Positions 7,002-15,021 are shown, counted from the stretch's first letter. The stretch is 37,337 bases of DNA from Paenibacillus cremeus (GCF_007786445.1 NZ_VNJI01000066.1:1-37337), one strand, 5' to 3'. Notes: generated by a model from the letters alone, not told the origin. Program-made: numbers and translations.

Positions 7002-7913
7002 TTATTTTTGCTCGGATGGTCGCGGCTCCGCTACCGGTTTGTACTTGGACGAGACGTATGTCTCCGCCTTCGGCTCCGTGACGACCTGAGCATTCATACT
7101 GTCCAGCTTCGGATCAGTTACCATGTAACTAATGACTGCACGCCCCTCCTGCTCGAAACGGATACCCGTAATGGCAATGTCATAGCCCGCTGTCGGCTTT
7201 TGGCCCCGGGAAAGTATGACTTTGTTTACCTCGTCGTTCACCTTCTCCACCGTTACGGTGACCTGCTCTTGCGGGTCAGGCTTTTGCTGGTGGCTCTCGA
7301 TAAACCGGATCGCGTTGAACACCCACACCGCCGCCTCTCCGCGGCTCATTTCCTGCTTCGGGTAAAACTTGCGGTCTTCGCCCAGCTTCATAATGTTATG
7401 CAAAATGACCCGTTGAACGCTGTAGCCCGCCTGCTGGTCGATTTGATCCTGGTCCGCCAGCAATACAAGCATTTTCACGACGGGAAAGCTGCCTTTGGTA
7501 TCGATCGCGTGGATGAGCAGATCCGCAAACTGCTCGCGGGTAATCGTCCCGTTCGCATCGATGTCTTTCGGAATCGGAAGCCCGTTCAAGTGGGCGATGA
7601 TGAAGGCCTGCGCATACCAAGCATCATCCGGGATGTTCGTAAAATAGTCGGAGGCCAGCGGCTTTTTGACAAATTTGATGTTATCGATGTTCAGGCCGAG
7701 TCCTTTGACGATCAGATTGATGCTCTGCCCGTAGCTGACCTTGCCCATCGGAACGTACCGCTGTCCGTCGATGCCGCTGACGATGCCGCGGTCTTTTAAC
7801 GCCATGATCGGCTCCTTCTGATCTCCGTCCACGTCGCTAAACGCAAACACGGTTCCTGACATCAGGCTGCAAAACAATGTGGCTGCTGAAACGGCGGTAA
7901 TCCATTTTTTCAT
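7002..7913 (-). CDS. Secreted S-layer-homology protein with PrcB-like C-terminal domain
   Basis: A 303-residue exported protein. A signal peptide (MKKW..., hydrophobic to VFA around residue 24) is followed by SLH-like repeats: FSDVDGDQKEPIMALKDRGIV, then FTNIPDDAWYAQAFIIAHLNG with ITREQFADLL, and a third with FYPKQEMSRGEAAVWVFNAI. The C-terminal part (about 215-290) has GQKPTAGYDIAITG and a pattern of short strands like the PrcB C-terminal domain, which occurs in protease-complex partners and other secreted proteins. SLH repeats normally bind pyruvylated cell-wall polymer, so it is probably wall-associated. The start at 7913 is preferred over 7934 because of the AAGGTGG upstream. It is monocistronic with its own terminator. 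Confidence 0.8.
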   Translation of the reverse strand: MKKWITAVSAATLFCSLMSGTVFAFSDVDGDQKEPIMALKDRGIVSGIDGQRYVPMGKVSYGQSINLIVKGLGLNIDNIKFVKKPLASDYFTNIPDDAWYAQAFIIAHLNGLPIPKDIDANGTITREQFADLLIHAIDTKGSFPVVKMLVLLADQDQIDQQAGYSVQRVILHNIMKLGEDRKFYPKQEMSRGEAAVWVFNAIRFIESHQQKPDPQEQVTVTVEKVNDEVNKVILSRGQKPTAGYDIAITGIRFEQEGRAVISYMVTDPKLDSMNAQVVTEPKAETYVSSKYKPVAEPRPSEQK

Positions 7914-8017
7914 TCCCCTATTGCCACCTTCCATTGACTTTGGTCTGTTGGATTTATTGTAGCCAAAAGTTACCCCTCAGACGGTACGCCTCGTAAAAAG
8001 GTTGCAGGATATTTTGC

Positions 8018-9754
8018 TCATCTTTCTGACTTTACATCACCGAATGAGGCGAGGGTAGCTAACGTGGAGCATTCGTGGAATGCCTGCTGCTTGCAGCCTA
8101 AGCAACGGTTCAAATCCAATTGATTCATCGAAAACACAATCGCTCCCGAAGTATGGTCAAAGAAGTGGTGTTGCCCGATCCGCTCATACAACCCGGTCTT
8201 TTGTAAAAAGGCCTTGGGCTGAGGCTGAATGCCGGAAATAAGGATCCGCCCGCCGCTGCTTGCCACATGCTTGACGATTCCAGCTAAATTGGATTCACCC
8301 GTAGCATCCAGGAAGGGGACTTTCCCCATATGAAGAAGCAGCACTCTAGGAGTCTGCCCGACGAAACAGGAATCGCCGGACAGACTCCCATGATGTGACC
8401 TCAGCGAATCCATAATCGAAGTTTCGATCCGATGGGCCGCACCAAAAAAAAGAGGTCCCTCGAGCGTTAAAATGTTGATTTGGGGGCAGCCAAGGCCTTC
8501 TTTCACCATACTCGTCACCGAGGTGGTGTCGCGCATCCGCTTTACAAAGACGATCACCGCAAGAAGCAAGCCGACCACCACCGCTGTCGTCAAATTCGTA
8601 AATACGGTAAGGAGGAAGGTGATGACTAAGATGACGGAATCGCTTGTTTTCGTTCGGAGCAGATGGACGAATTCTTTGCGCTCACTCATATTCCACGCTA
8701 CGACCATCAAAATGGGTGCCATACTGGACAGCGGAATGGCGGACGCAAAGGGTGCAAACACAATCAGCACGATCAGGACGGTTCCCGCATGAATCATTCC
8801 GGATAGCGGTGAAGCCGCCCCGCTTTTAATATTGGTGGCCGTACGCGCAATAGCCCCGGTGGCCGGAATGCCGCCAAAGAGCGGAGTAATGATATTCGCC
8901 ACTCCCTGCCCAATCAGCTCTTTGTTGCTACGGTGTCTCGTGCCCCCCATGCCATCGGCCACTACCGCCGATAACAGCGACTCAATCCCCCCGAGCATGG
9001 CGATGACCAATGCGGGAGGCAGGAGCATGGTGATTTGTTCCATCGATACATGCGGCATAGTAAAGGCGGGAAGCGCGCTGGGAACCGCCCCGTAGGTCGA
9101 GCCGATGGTAGCTACTTTTCCGCTGAACCATAAGGCGGCGGTAAGGCTGGAGATGACAAGCCCGACTAAGGAGGCGGGAATCTTAGGGTACACTCTAGGC
9201 AAGGCAATGAGGACAGCCAAGCTAATTAGTGCCGTAATGACACTGTAAATATTCGTGGTGGAAAGGTGCATTCCGATTTCTTTCATATTGGATAAAAAGT
9301 CCTCATGGCTTTTCATTTCTCGTAGGCCCAAAAAGTTTGCGATTTGACCCGAAAAGATAATGACTGCGATCCCTGTGGTAAACCCGATCGTAACCGGTTT
9401 GGGAATAAACTGAATCAGCACTCCGAGCTTGAATATGCCCATGAGAATAAGTATAACCCCTGCCATCATACCGGCCAGGAGCAAATTTTCATATCCATAC
9501 TGCAAGACAACACCCAACAAGATGGGGACAAAAGCTCCGGTCGGACCTCCGATTTGGAATTTAGAGCCGCCCAGCAATGAAATAAGGAACCCTGCAATAA
9601 TGGTCGTATACATCCCGTATTGCGGTTTGACTCCGGAGGCGATGGCAAAGGACATGGCCAGCGGGATGGCTACAACCCCAACGATGAAACCGGCCACAAG
9701 ATCCCGTTGAAAGGCTTGAAGCGAATACCCGGCAAATCTACCCGACCCATTCAT
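8018..9754 (-). CDS. SulP-family anion transporter with STAS domain
   Basis: A 578-residue membrane protein of the SulP/SLC26 family, which move sulfate, bicarbonate or other anions. The N-terminal half has DLVAGFIVGVVAIPLAMSFAIASG and GPTGAFVPIL, both family signatures. It is followed by about ten membrane segments with the NIITPLFGGIPATGAIARTA region. A STAS domain occupies roughly residues 430-545. An unusual tail, RCLGCKQQAFHECS, holds three cysteines. The start at 9754 has AAGGG six bases ahead. It is downstream of, and probably controlled by, the ArsR-type gene at 9873, although that gene ends in its own terminator, so this gene should have a separate promoter. Confidence 0.92.
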   Translation of the reverse strand: MNGSGRFAGYSLQAFQRDLVAGFIVGVVAIPLAMSFAIASGVKPQYGMYTTIIAGFLISLLGGSKFQIGGPTGAFVPILLGVVLQYGYENLLLAGMMAGVILILMGIFKLGVLIQFIPKPVTIGFTTGIAVIIFSGQIANFLGLREMKSHEDFLSNMKEIGMHLSTTNIYSVITALISLAVLIALPRVYPKIPASLVGLVISSLTAALWFSGKVATIGSTYGAVPSALPAFTMPHVSMEQITMLLPPALVIAMLGGIESLLSAVVADGMGGTRHRSNKELIGQGVANIITPLFGGIPATGAIARTATNIKSGAASPLSGMIHAGTVLIVLIVFAPFASAIPLSSMAPILMVVAWNMSERKEFVHLLRTKTSDSVILVITFLLTVFTNLTTAVVVGLLLAVIVFVKRMRDTTSVTSMVKEGLGCPQINILTLEGPLFFGAAHRIETSIMDSLRSHHGSLSGDSCFVGQTPRVLLLHMGKVPFLDATGESNLAGIVKHVASSGGRILISGIQPQPKAFLQKTGLYERIGQHHFFDHTSGAIVFSMNQLDLNRCLGCKQQAFHECSTLATLASFGDVKSER

Positions 9755-9780
9755 AGCAACCCTTCTTTTCATAGTTTTGT

Positions 9781-9802
9781 ATATCTGATTATTTGGATAT
9801 AT
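9781..9802. promoter_or_regulatory. Possible ArsR-type operator ahead of the SulP gene
   Basis: The imperfect dyad ATATC-N10-GATAT sits between the ArsR-gene terminator and the SulP start, in an AT-rich stretch where the SulP promoter must lie. It is offered as the site of the neighbouring regulator by position only. Confidence 0.35.
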
Positions 9803-9823
9803 AAAAAATCATAATCCTAGACA

Positions 9824-9866
9824 CAAAAAAATTCAATGCCTTTTTGATTTGAAATCGGCATTGAAT
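9824..9866 (-). terminator. Terminator of the ArsR-family gene
   Basis: Minus-strand ATTCAATGCC / GGCATTGAAT perfect 10-bp stem with a 16-base loop, then TTTTTTT. It begins 7 bp after the ArsR stop codon. Confidence 0.9.
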
Positions 9867-9872
9867 GATGTA

Positions 9873-10205
9873 TCAGAGTCCGCCCGTCCTCATATTCTCC
9901 AGCAGGTTAATCGTGCCCACCAAATGGTTATCAAAAATCTGCTTGGCTACGATTAGCAGATCCTTCACCAGCGGGTCTCGCAGGCTATAGATCACCGAAG
10001 TTCCCTCCTTGATACCAAACACGACATTCTTGCTTCTGAGAACCGCCAGCTGCTGGGAAACGGCCGAGCCTTCGCTGCCGATGATCGTCTGAATTTCATT
10101 GACGGTCTTATCGCCCTCGGACAGTACTTCAAGAATACGAATGCGCAGCGGATGAGCCAAGGCTTTGAAAAATTCAGCTTTGAATTGCTGCAGTTCAAGG
10201 TTCAT
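9873..10205 (-). CDS. ArsR-family winged-helix regulator without cysteines
   Basis: A 110-residue regulator. FKALAHPLRIRILEVLSEGDKTVNEI is the typical ArsR N-terminus. The recognition helix is around GSAVSQQLAVLRSKNVV, and the wing is GIKEGTSVIYSLRD. There is no cysteine anywhere, so neither the metal site in the recognition helix (ELCVCDL in ArsR) nor the thiol pair of sulfide-sensing SqrR/BigR proteins is present; the signal must be different. The chosen ATG has GAGGGGA about six bases upstream; a TTG 15 bases earlier is less likely. It sits just upstream of, and facing the same way as, the SulP transporter, which is its likely target. Confidence 0.85.
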   Translation of the reverse strand: MNLELQQFKAEFFKALAHPLRIRILEVLSEGDKTVNEIQTIIGSEGSAVSQQLAVLRSKNVVFGIKEGTSVIYSLRDPLVKDLLIVAKQIFDNHLVGTINLLENMRTGGL

Positions 10206-10222
10206 CATGCTTCCCCTCAACC

Positions 10223-10237
10223 TTCAAATATTTAGAA
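10223..10237. promoter_or_regulatory. Inverted repeat upstream of the ArsR-family gene
   Basis: TTCAAATATTTAGAA is a near-palindrome with an AAATATTT centre, about 18 bp ahead of the ArsR-type start codon. Its TTC-N9-GAA layout is reminiscent of ArsR-subfamily operators, so autoregulation is plausible. Confidence 0.4.
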
Positions 10238-10332
10238 TTATCATATCATAAAAACCGTCCCGGCAACCAACTCCGAGATCAAGGATAAAACCACAGCCTG
10301 CGTGAGACGCTAACCTTCGGAGGTGATTGACG

Positions 10333-10473
10333 ATGGCAGGCAGAAACAGCAAACCGGACAATACCGGGCCGGCAAGCTCGCCTTCCCGGTTGGATCAATT
10401 CGGGGACAAGCTCGCGGATGATACGGTATCCCGGGACGCAGCCAATTGCGATACAGGAAAACAGAGAAAATAA
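10333..10473 (+). CDS. Small hydrophilic protein, 46 aa, unknown function
   Basis: A 46-residue open frame starting ATG at 10333, with a near-perfect ribosome binding site GGAGGTGA seven bases ahead. A terminator (10483-10517) starts ten bases after the stop. The protein is polar, rich in N, D, S, K and R, with no membrane segment: it begins MAGRNSKPDN and ends DTGKQRK, with a single cysteine. I do not recognise a family. Size and composition are those of minor acid-soluble spore proteins, but the known Ssp signatures are absent, so that is only a guess. The strong SD and the terminator argue that it is a real gene. Confidence 0.65.
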   Translation: MAGRNSKPDNTGPASSPSRLDQFGDKLADDTVSRDAANCDTGKQRK

Positions 10474-10482
10474 AGGATGACG

Positions 10483-10517
10483 GATGCCGGGCGGGTGACT
10501 GCTTGGCATCTTTTTTT
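10483..10517 (+). terminator. Terminator of the 46-aa gene
   Basis: GATGCC (10483-10488) pairs with GGCATC (10505-10510), followed by TTTTTTT. Confidence 0.85.
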
Positions 10518-10604
10518 ATAAGGTTTGAGCGGAGCTCAAGAAGTCTAGTATTTCAAGGAGCTTTTCTTATAAAAACAGCTGTTGAGGGGGCTGTAGTAAA
10601 GACT

Positions 10605-10633
10605 TTGCCCACGCTTTCACACAGTGGTACAAT
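10605..10633 (+). promoter_or_regulatory. Promoter for the SEC-C gene
   Basis: TTGCCC (10605-10610), 17-bp spacer, TACAAT (10628-10633), about 38 bp ahead of the TTG start. Confidence 0.65.
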
Positions 10634-10670
10634 AGAAGGGACAATTTCTTATAGTTAGGATGACTCGACG

Positions 10671-11927
10671 TTGAAAAAGATCGGACGAAACGATGCCTGC
10701 CCGTGCGGCAGCGGAAAAAAATACAAGCTCTGCTGTCTCGATAAGGACCAGGCCAACAAGGTGACGCGGATCACCCCAAGCCAGGTCGAAGAGCCTTTAT
10801 CGGCTTGGACGGACAAGCTGCCCTGGTCGCAGGAGCAGTACCGCGACATCGCGCTGCAGCTAGGCCAAACGATGAGCGACCGTTATACCCGCCAAGAGAT
10901 CGAAGAGACGGTCACTTTGTGGAACGCCTACACTGCGATCCAGCAGCCCACGGTTCGGAAGCCGGGCACCTATTGTGCCGCGATGGAGTATTGCTACGCG
11001 CAGCTGCAAGGCAAGTCGGAAGTGACCAAGTCGCAGCTGGCAGAGCTCTACGATGTGGCTGAGAGCACGATCACCAAAAATGCGAAAGCACTGATGGAGG
11101 TTGTCGAGCCGATGCACCGTGAGCGGGCAGTTCAAGCTTCGGCGAGCCCCGCAGCTGTGGCCGCGGCCGATCACCGGGTATCCGCTAAGCGCAAAGAAGT
11201 GGCTGCTGAGCTGATCAAGCAAGCGTGGAATCAAACGACGGCACGGAAGAAGGCGCAGCTGGCGGCTCAAGCGGTCGACCTCGACCCGAATAATCCGGAA
11301 GCCTATGCACTGCTGGCCGAGAATGCGGCCAAAACGGTCGAAGAAGCAGCCGAATTTTATAAGCAAGGGATGCTGGCCGGTGAACGGGAGCTTGGGAAAG
11401 CTTTCTTCGAGGAGCATAAAGGCGTGTTCTGGCTTGCGCACGAAACTCGCCCCTATATGCGGGCAAAGCAAGGCTACGCCGAAGCGCTGCGGCTGGCCGG
11501 CCGTGCGAATGAAGCTATCACGCAATGCGCGCAAATGCTGGAGCTCAATCCGAACGACAATCAAGGCATTCGCTACTTGCTCCTGACTTGCTATCTGGAC
11601 ATTCAAGATTGGAAGCGGGCATCGAAGCTGATCGAGGCTTACGACGAATCCGGCACGAGCTTTAATTATAACCGGCTCTTGGTTGAGTTCGGCCAGAAGG
11701 GCATCACGTCCAAGCTTTCCAGTCTGCTCAAGGAAGCTCACCGGCAAAATCCGCATGTATCCGGTTATTTGACCGGCAGCAAGCCCGTTCCGAGTGAGAC
11801 ACCGGATGCCACTGGCTTTGGTGATGAACGCGAGGCGGCCTTTTATGCCCAATCTCATTTTGAACTCTGGCAGCGTCAACCGAAGCTCCTTCGTTGGTTA
11901 GAAGAGGAACTTCGTCATGGCCAGTAA
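10671..11927 (+). CDS. SEC-C zinc-motif protein with HTH-like and TPR-like regions
   Basis: A 418-residue protein starting at TTG. The first 25 residues are a SEC-C motif, GRNDACPCGSGKKYKLCC, which binds zinc and is found at the end of SecA and in YecA-like proteins. Residues about 80-145 contain a helix-turn-helix-like segment (VTKSQLAELYDVAESTITKNA). The rest, from about 180 to 370, has helical repeats with TPR character (AVDLDPNNPEAYALLAENA; MLELNPNDNQGIRYLLLTCY). Function is unknown; an adaptor or chaperone-like role is possible. A weak GGAT lies ten bases ahead of the TTG, and no better start keeps the SEC-C motif. Its end overlaps the deacetylase start by 11 bp. Confidence 0.8.
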   Translation: MKKIGRNDACPCGSGKKYKLCCLDKDQANKVTRITPSQVEEPLSAWTDKLPWSQEQYRDIALQLGQTMSDRYTRQEIEETVTLWNAYTAIQQPTVRKPGTYCAAMEYCYAQLQGKSEVTKSQLAELYDVAESTITKNAKALMEVVEPMHRERAVQASASPAAVAAADHRVSAKRKEVAAELIKQAWNQTTARKKAQLAAQAVDLDPNNPEAYALLAENAAKTVEEAAEFYKQGMLAGERELGKAFFEEHKGVFWLAHETRPYMRAKQGYAEALRLAGRANEAITQCAQMLELNPNDNQGIRYLLLTCYLDIQDWKRASKLIEAYDESGTSFNYNRLLVEFGQKGITSKLSSLLKEAHRQNPHVSGYLTGSKPVPSETPDATGFGDEREAAFYAQSHFELWQRQPKLLRWLEEELRHGQ

Positions 11928-12795
11928 GCTTCTCACGGCGCTGCTCATTGCAGTTATGCTGCTGAGCACGTGGGATGTATTTGCTCAAAAGGACGATTGG
12001 CGCTACCGCAACCAAGTCGCCGTCTTGATGTATCATCACGTGCACGATACGGACGAAAGCTCCAGCACGGTGAGCAGCGCTCTGTTCCGGGAGCAGCTGA
12101 GCGATTTGAAGGCTCGCGGGTATCATTTTATCTCGATGCAGCAGTTCAAAGCGTTCTATGAGGGCGCGCCCGTGCCGGACAATGCCGTGTTCGTGACCTT
12201 TGACGACGGCTATGAGAGCTTTTATCTGAATGCGTTTCCCATTCTAAAGGAGCTGGACGTTCCGGCCGTCAACTTCATTGTCACCAAAGATTTGGCCGAT
12301 CCGAAGGCCACCTCCATCCCCTCGCTGTCCAGAGAGGAAATTCGGGAGATGCTCAGCTACAAGCCGGGCATGATCGATGTCGGGTGCCACTCGGACAATC
12401 TGCACTTCAAGGCGGAGGATGACAAGGCGGCGCTGACGAATCCGATGACCGGCGCCAGTGGAGGCAGCCCCGAATCCGCGAGCGCTTACAACGATCGCAT
12501 CCTGGCGGATACGAAGGCGTGCGTGCAAAAGCTGGACGAGCTGTACGCAGGCATGCCGGTGAAAAGCGCGGGCGACACGTACGCTTACCCGTTCGGCATT
12601 TTCACGGCTGCGTCGGAGAAGCTGGTCACGGAAGGCGGGACCCGCTATGCCTTCACCATCGTCAGTGAAATGGCGACCCGCGGCAGCAGTCCGCTGGAAA
12701 TTCCGCGGATCAACGCCGGGAATCCGAGCATTAAGCCGGAGCAGCTGCACAAACAAATCATGCTCCGCGTAAAACGAGCGGGGGCCGCGAAGTGA
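11917..12795 (+). CDS. Secreted polysaccharide deacetylase (NodB domain)
   Basis: A 292-residue carbohydrate esterase family 4 protein with an N-terminal signal/anchor helix (about residues 4-22). Motifs in order: MYHHV (about residue 39), FVTFDDGY with the catalytic aspartate and first metal ligand (about residue 88), and CHSDNLH (H-x3-4-H type metal motif, about residue 165). TYAYPFG is the conserved motif 3, and IPRINAG the C-terminal segment. It resembles IcaB/PgaB- and YadE-type deacetylases acting on N-acetylglucosamine polymers outside the cell. GAGGAA precedes the ATG. The 11-bp overlap with the SEC-C gene suggests coupled expression. The terminator stem contains the stop codon. Confidence 0.85.
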   Translation: MASKLLTALLIAVMLLSTWDVFAQKDDWRYRNQVAVLMYHHVHDTDESSSTVSSALFREQLSDLKARGYHFISMQQFKAFYEGAPVPDNAVFVTFDDGYESFYLNAFPILKELDVPAVNFIVTKDLADPKATSIPSLSREEIREMLSYKPGMIDVGCHSDNLHFKAEDDKAALTNPMTGASGGSPESASAYNDRILADTKACVQKLDELYAGMPVKSAGDTYAYPFGIFTAASEKLVTEGGTRYAFTIVSEMATRGSSPLEIPRINAGNPSIKPEQLHKQIMLRVKRAGAAK

Positions 12796-12820
12796 GTCGC
12801 AGCCTTCGCTTTTTTTATTT
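12787..12820 (+). terminator. Terminator of the deacetylase operon
   Basis: GCGAAG / CTTCGC stem (12787-12792 with 12804-12809), loop containing the TGA stop codon, then TTTTTTT. Confidence 0.7.
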
Positions 12821-12850
12821 TGGACCCAGCGGCTGCGGCTGCTTACATTT

Positions 12851-12865
12851 ATAGGAAAATCCTAT
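12851..12865. promoter_or_regulatory. Palindrome ATAGGA-AAA-TCCTAT
   Basis: A perfect 6-bp inverted repeat with a 3-bp centre, upstream of a second and larger palindrome and the PNPOx-fold gene. It is a possible regulator site. Confidence 0.35.
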
Positions 12866-12887
12866 ACTCCTCATTTCGAATGACTAT

Positions 12888-12927
12888 TTCCCAAGTTCTT
12901 GGGAAGCGGCCATAATGAAATTAAGAT
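12888..12927 (+). promoter_or_regulatory. Candidate promoter overlapped by a 18-bp perfect palindrome
   Basis: TTCCCAAG-TT-CTTGGGAA (12888-12905) is a perfect dyad. Its right half contains TTGGGA (12899-12904), which lies 17 bp ahead of TAAGAT (12922-12927), a plausible though weak promoter. An operator over the -35 would suit a repressor. Confidence 0.45.
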
Positions 12928-12964
12928 GAGGCTGATGTTTGGCTCTCGAGATGAGGTGACGGAT

Positions 12965-13528
12965 ATGGGAAAGCTTTTTCCAGCGCTCCTGCCGGAGCAT
13001 GAAGCGTTTATTGCTAAGCAGAAGCTGTTCTTTGTCGGGTCGGCGCCGACGGACGGACATGTCAATCTTTCGCCGAAGGGGCACGATGTGCTGCGGGTGC
13101 TGTCGCCTACAGAGGTGGCGTACTTGGATTTGACCGGCAGCGGAAACGAAACCAGCGCGCATCTGGACGATAACGGCCGGATCACGTTGATGTTCGTGGC
13201 CTTTGAGGGAGCGCCGATGATTCTAAGGCTGTATGGGCAAGGGCAAGTCATCCTGCCGGATTCTCCCGAGTGGGAGGCGCTTGCCTCCCGCTTTGAGCTG
13301 CTTCCGGGCGCGCGGCAAATCATCCGGGCTGAAATTCACGCAGTCAAGACGTCCTGCGGGTTCAGCGTGCCGTTCTTCCACTATGAGGGCGAACGCGACA
13401 TGCTTCAACGGTGGGCTGCGACCAAAGGGGAGCAGGGGCTGGATGCTTACCGGCAGGAGAAAAATGCCGTCAGCATGGATGGGTGGGTGACCCCCATCGG
13501 GCAGCGGCTGCGGGAGCAGGGGCAGTGA
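12965..13528 (+). CDS. Pyridoxamine 5'-phosphate oxidase-fold flavoprotein
   Basis: A 187-residue protein of the PNPOx-like flavin-binding split-barrel family. It contains FFVGSAPTDGHVNLSPKGHD, typical of the group annotated as PNPOx-family or general-stress-like proteins, then LDLTGSGNETSAHLDDNGRITLMF and a C-terminal segment ending in TPIGQRLREQ. Members bind FMN or F420, but most are not true PNP oxidases; the substrate is not known here. The start at 12965 is set by GAGGTGA; the longer frame from 12899 would run through the promoter and palindrome. Confidence 0.8.
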   Translation: MGKLFPALLPEHEAFIAKQKLFFVGSAPTDGHVNLSPKGHDVLRVLSPTEVAYLDLTGSGNETSAHLDDNGRITLMFVAFEGAPMILRLYGQGQVILPDSPEWEALASRFELLPGARQIIRAEIHAVKTSCGFSVPFFHYEGERDMLQRWAATKGEQGLDAYRQEKNAVSMDGWVTPIGQRLREQGQ

Positions 13529-13534
13529 ATGTAA

Positions 13535-13570
13535 AAGGGCAGCTCTCACATCAACGTGGGAGCTGCCCTT
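13535..13570. terminator. Bidirectional terminator between convergent genes
   Basis: AAGGGCAGCTC / GAGCTGCCCTT arms, one mismatch further in and a 6-base loop. A-rich sequence precedes it and T-rich sequence follows, so it can serve both the PNPOx gene and the kinase gene at 13579. Confidence 0.8.
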
Positions 13571-13578
13571 ATGTTGTT

Positions 13579-15021
13579 TTAGGCCGGCATCCGCACGACA
13601 AAGCGTGCGCCTTCGCCGGGCTTGCTCGTGCAGCTGATCGAGCCGCCGTGGAGCTCGACGATCGATTTGGTGATCGCCAGGCCCAGCCCGGCGCCACCGT
13701 GCTTGCGGCTTCTCGCCGTATCGACGCGGTAAAAGCGGTCGAACAGCTGCTGGGCGTGCTCCTCGACGAAGCCTGTTCCGTTATCCTGCACGGCCAAGAC
13801 CAGCTCGCCTGCCTGAAGCTCCAGCGTCAGCTCGATGCTCCCCTCCTTGGGGTCGGTATGCTGCACCGCGTTTTGAAACAGGTTGAGAATCACCTGCTTC
13901 ATCTTATTGCGGTCGAACACCCCGCTGCGCTCGGAGATCACCTGCACCCGCACCTGCCGGTCACCGGCCACCAGTCGAAGCTGCGGCTCCATCTCGCGGA
14001 TGACCTCGCTCAAGCGGCCGTCCGCCGTCTGCAGCGTCGGGGTCTGTTCCAGCCGCGCCAGCATCAAGAGGTCCTCCGCGAGGCTTTTCAGCCGCTTCGA
14101 TTCCCCGTACATGCTGTTCAGCGCCTTCTGCAGCTGATCCGGCTGCGATGCCGCTCCGCGCAGCAGCACCTCCAGGAAGCCATGAATGGATGTGAGCGGC
14201 GTGCGAAGCTCGTGAGAAGCGTCCGCGATAAAGCGGCGCATTTGCTCTTTGGCCTGCTGCTCCGCCGCGAAGGAGGACTCCAGCCGCTCCAGCATGGCAT
14301 CGAACGCAATGGACAATCGGTCGATCTCCAGCTGCTCGTGACGGATCGGCAGCCGCTCGTTCAGATTGCCCGCGTTGATTTTCTCCACGGTGTCCACCAT
14401 GCGGGATAAGGGGATGAGCGTCCGCCGTAAAATCGGCAAAAACGTCAACAGACCCGCCACCAGCGCAAGCAAGGACAATAGCCCATACGTGAGCAGCTGC
14501 TTCACCAGAATGCTTTGCAGGACGTCCAGCTTCAGGCTGACCTGCGCAACCCCCTGCACCTTCTCCCGCGAGCTGACCGGGTACAAAACGACCAGCTGCT
14601 TCGTACCGAGCTCATCCTTCACGATCTGATAGCTCAAAGCACGACCCGCAAGGGAGGCCTCGTCATAAGCAGCATCGGACAGCTTGGGTACCGCGACCAG
14701 CTCGCCATCCGTTCCGGTTTCCTGAAAAATCACCTTAAAATGCTTCTCCATATCCATAAAAGCAATCGTAGAGCCGCCCGAACGCAGCGAATACACCGGA
14801 TTGCGATAGTCGGCGTTGTCCGCTGAGAAGGCAGGAGCCTGCGACCAGAATGGAAATGGAATCACTCGCATCTGACTTTGAATCGTCTCCGCCCGGTTTT
14901 TGTATAAAAATTGCGCCATAATCACGTATTGAAACATCCCGATGAGCAGCAGCAGCACGGAAATGATGAGCAGCGAACGCGACAGCAGCTGGAACCGCAA
15001 GGAGGTCGGGCGACGGATCAT
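13579..15021 (-). CDS. Sensor histidine kinase (OmpR-type partner)
   Basis: A 480-residue membrane kinase. TM1 is about residues 13-35, an extracellular sensor region about 36-175 follows, and TM2 is about 178-200. A HAMP linker then leads to HisKA with DASHELRTPLTS (histidine near 270), the N box LNLFQNAVQHT, G1 VQDNGTGF, the F box, and G2 GGAGLGLAITKSIVELHGG. The extracellular region is PAS/Cache-sized and unassigned. The gene overlaps its response regulator by the 4-bp ATGA. The general layout matches Bacillus YkoH-like kinases; the stimulus is not predictable. Confidence 0.9.
   Translation of the reverse strand: MIRRPTSLRFQLLSRSLLIISVLLLLIGMFQYVIMAQFLYKNRAETIQSQMRVIPFPFWSQAPAFSADNADYRNPVYSLRSGGSTIAFMDMEKHFKVIFQETGTDGELVAVPKLSDAAYDEASLAGRALSYQIVKDELGTKQLVVLYPVSSREKVQGVAQVSLKLDVLQSILVKQLLTYGLLSLLALVAGLLTFLPILRRTLIPLSRMVDTVEKINAGNLNERLPIRHEQLEIDRLSIAFDAMLERLESSFAAEQQAKEQMRRFIADASHELRTPLTSIHGFLEVLLRGAASQPDQLQKALNSMYGESKRLKSLAEDLLMLARLEQTPTLQTADGRLSEVIREMEPQLRLVAGDRQVRVQVISERSGVFDRNKMKQVILNLFQNAVQHTDPKEGSIELTLELQAGELVLAVQDNGTGFVEEHAQQLFDRFYRVDTARSRKHGGAGLGLAITKSIVELHGGSISCTSKPGEGARFVVRMPA

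Noticed and set aside
10860..11879. 339-codon leftward frame opposite the SEC-C gene
   Set aside because: It is antisense; the plus strand has the SEC-C motif at the right place and a promoter.
13411..14409. 332-codon rightward frame opposite the kinase
   Set aside because: It is antisense to the kinase catalytic core, starts inside the PNPOx gene, and crosses the bidirectional terminator.
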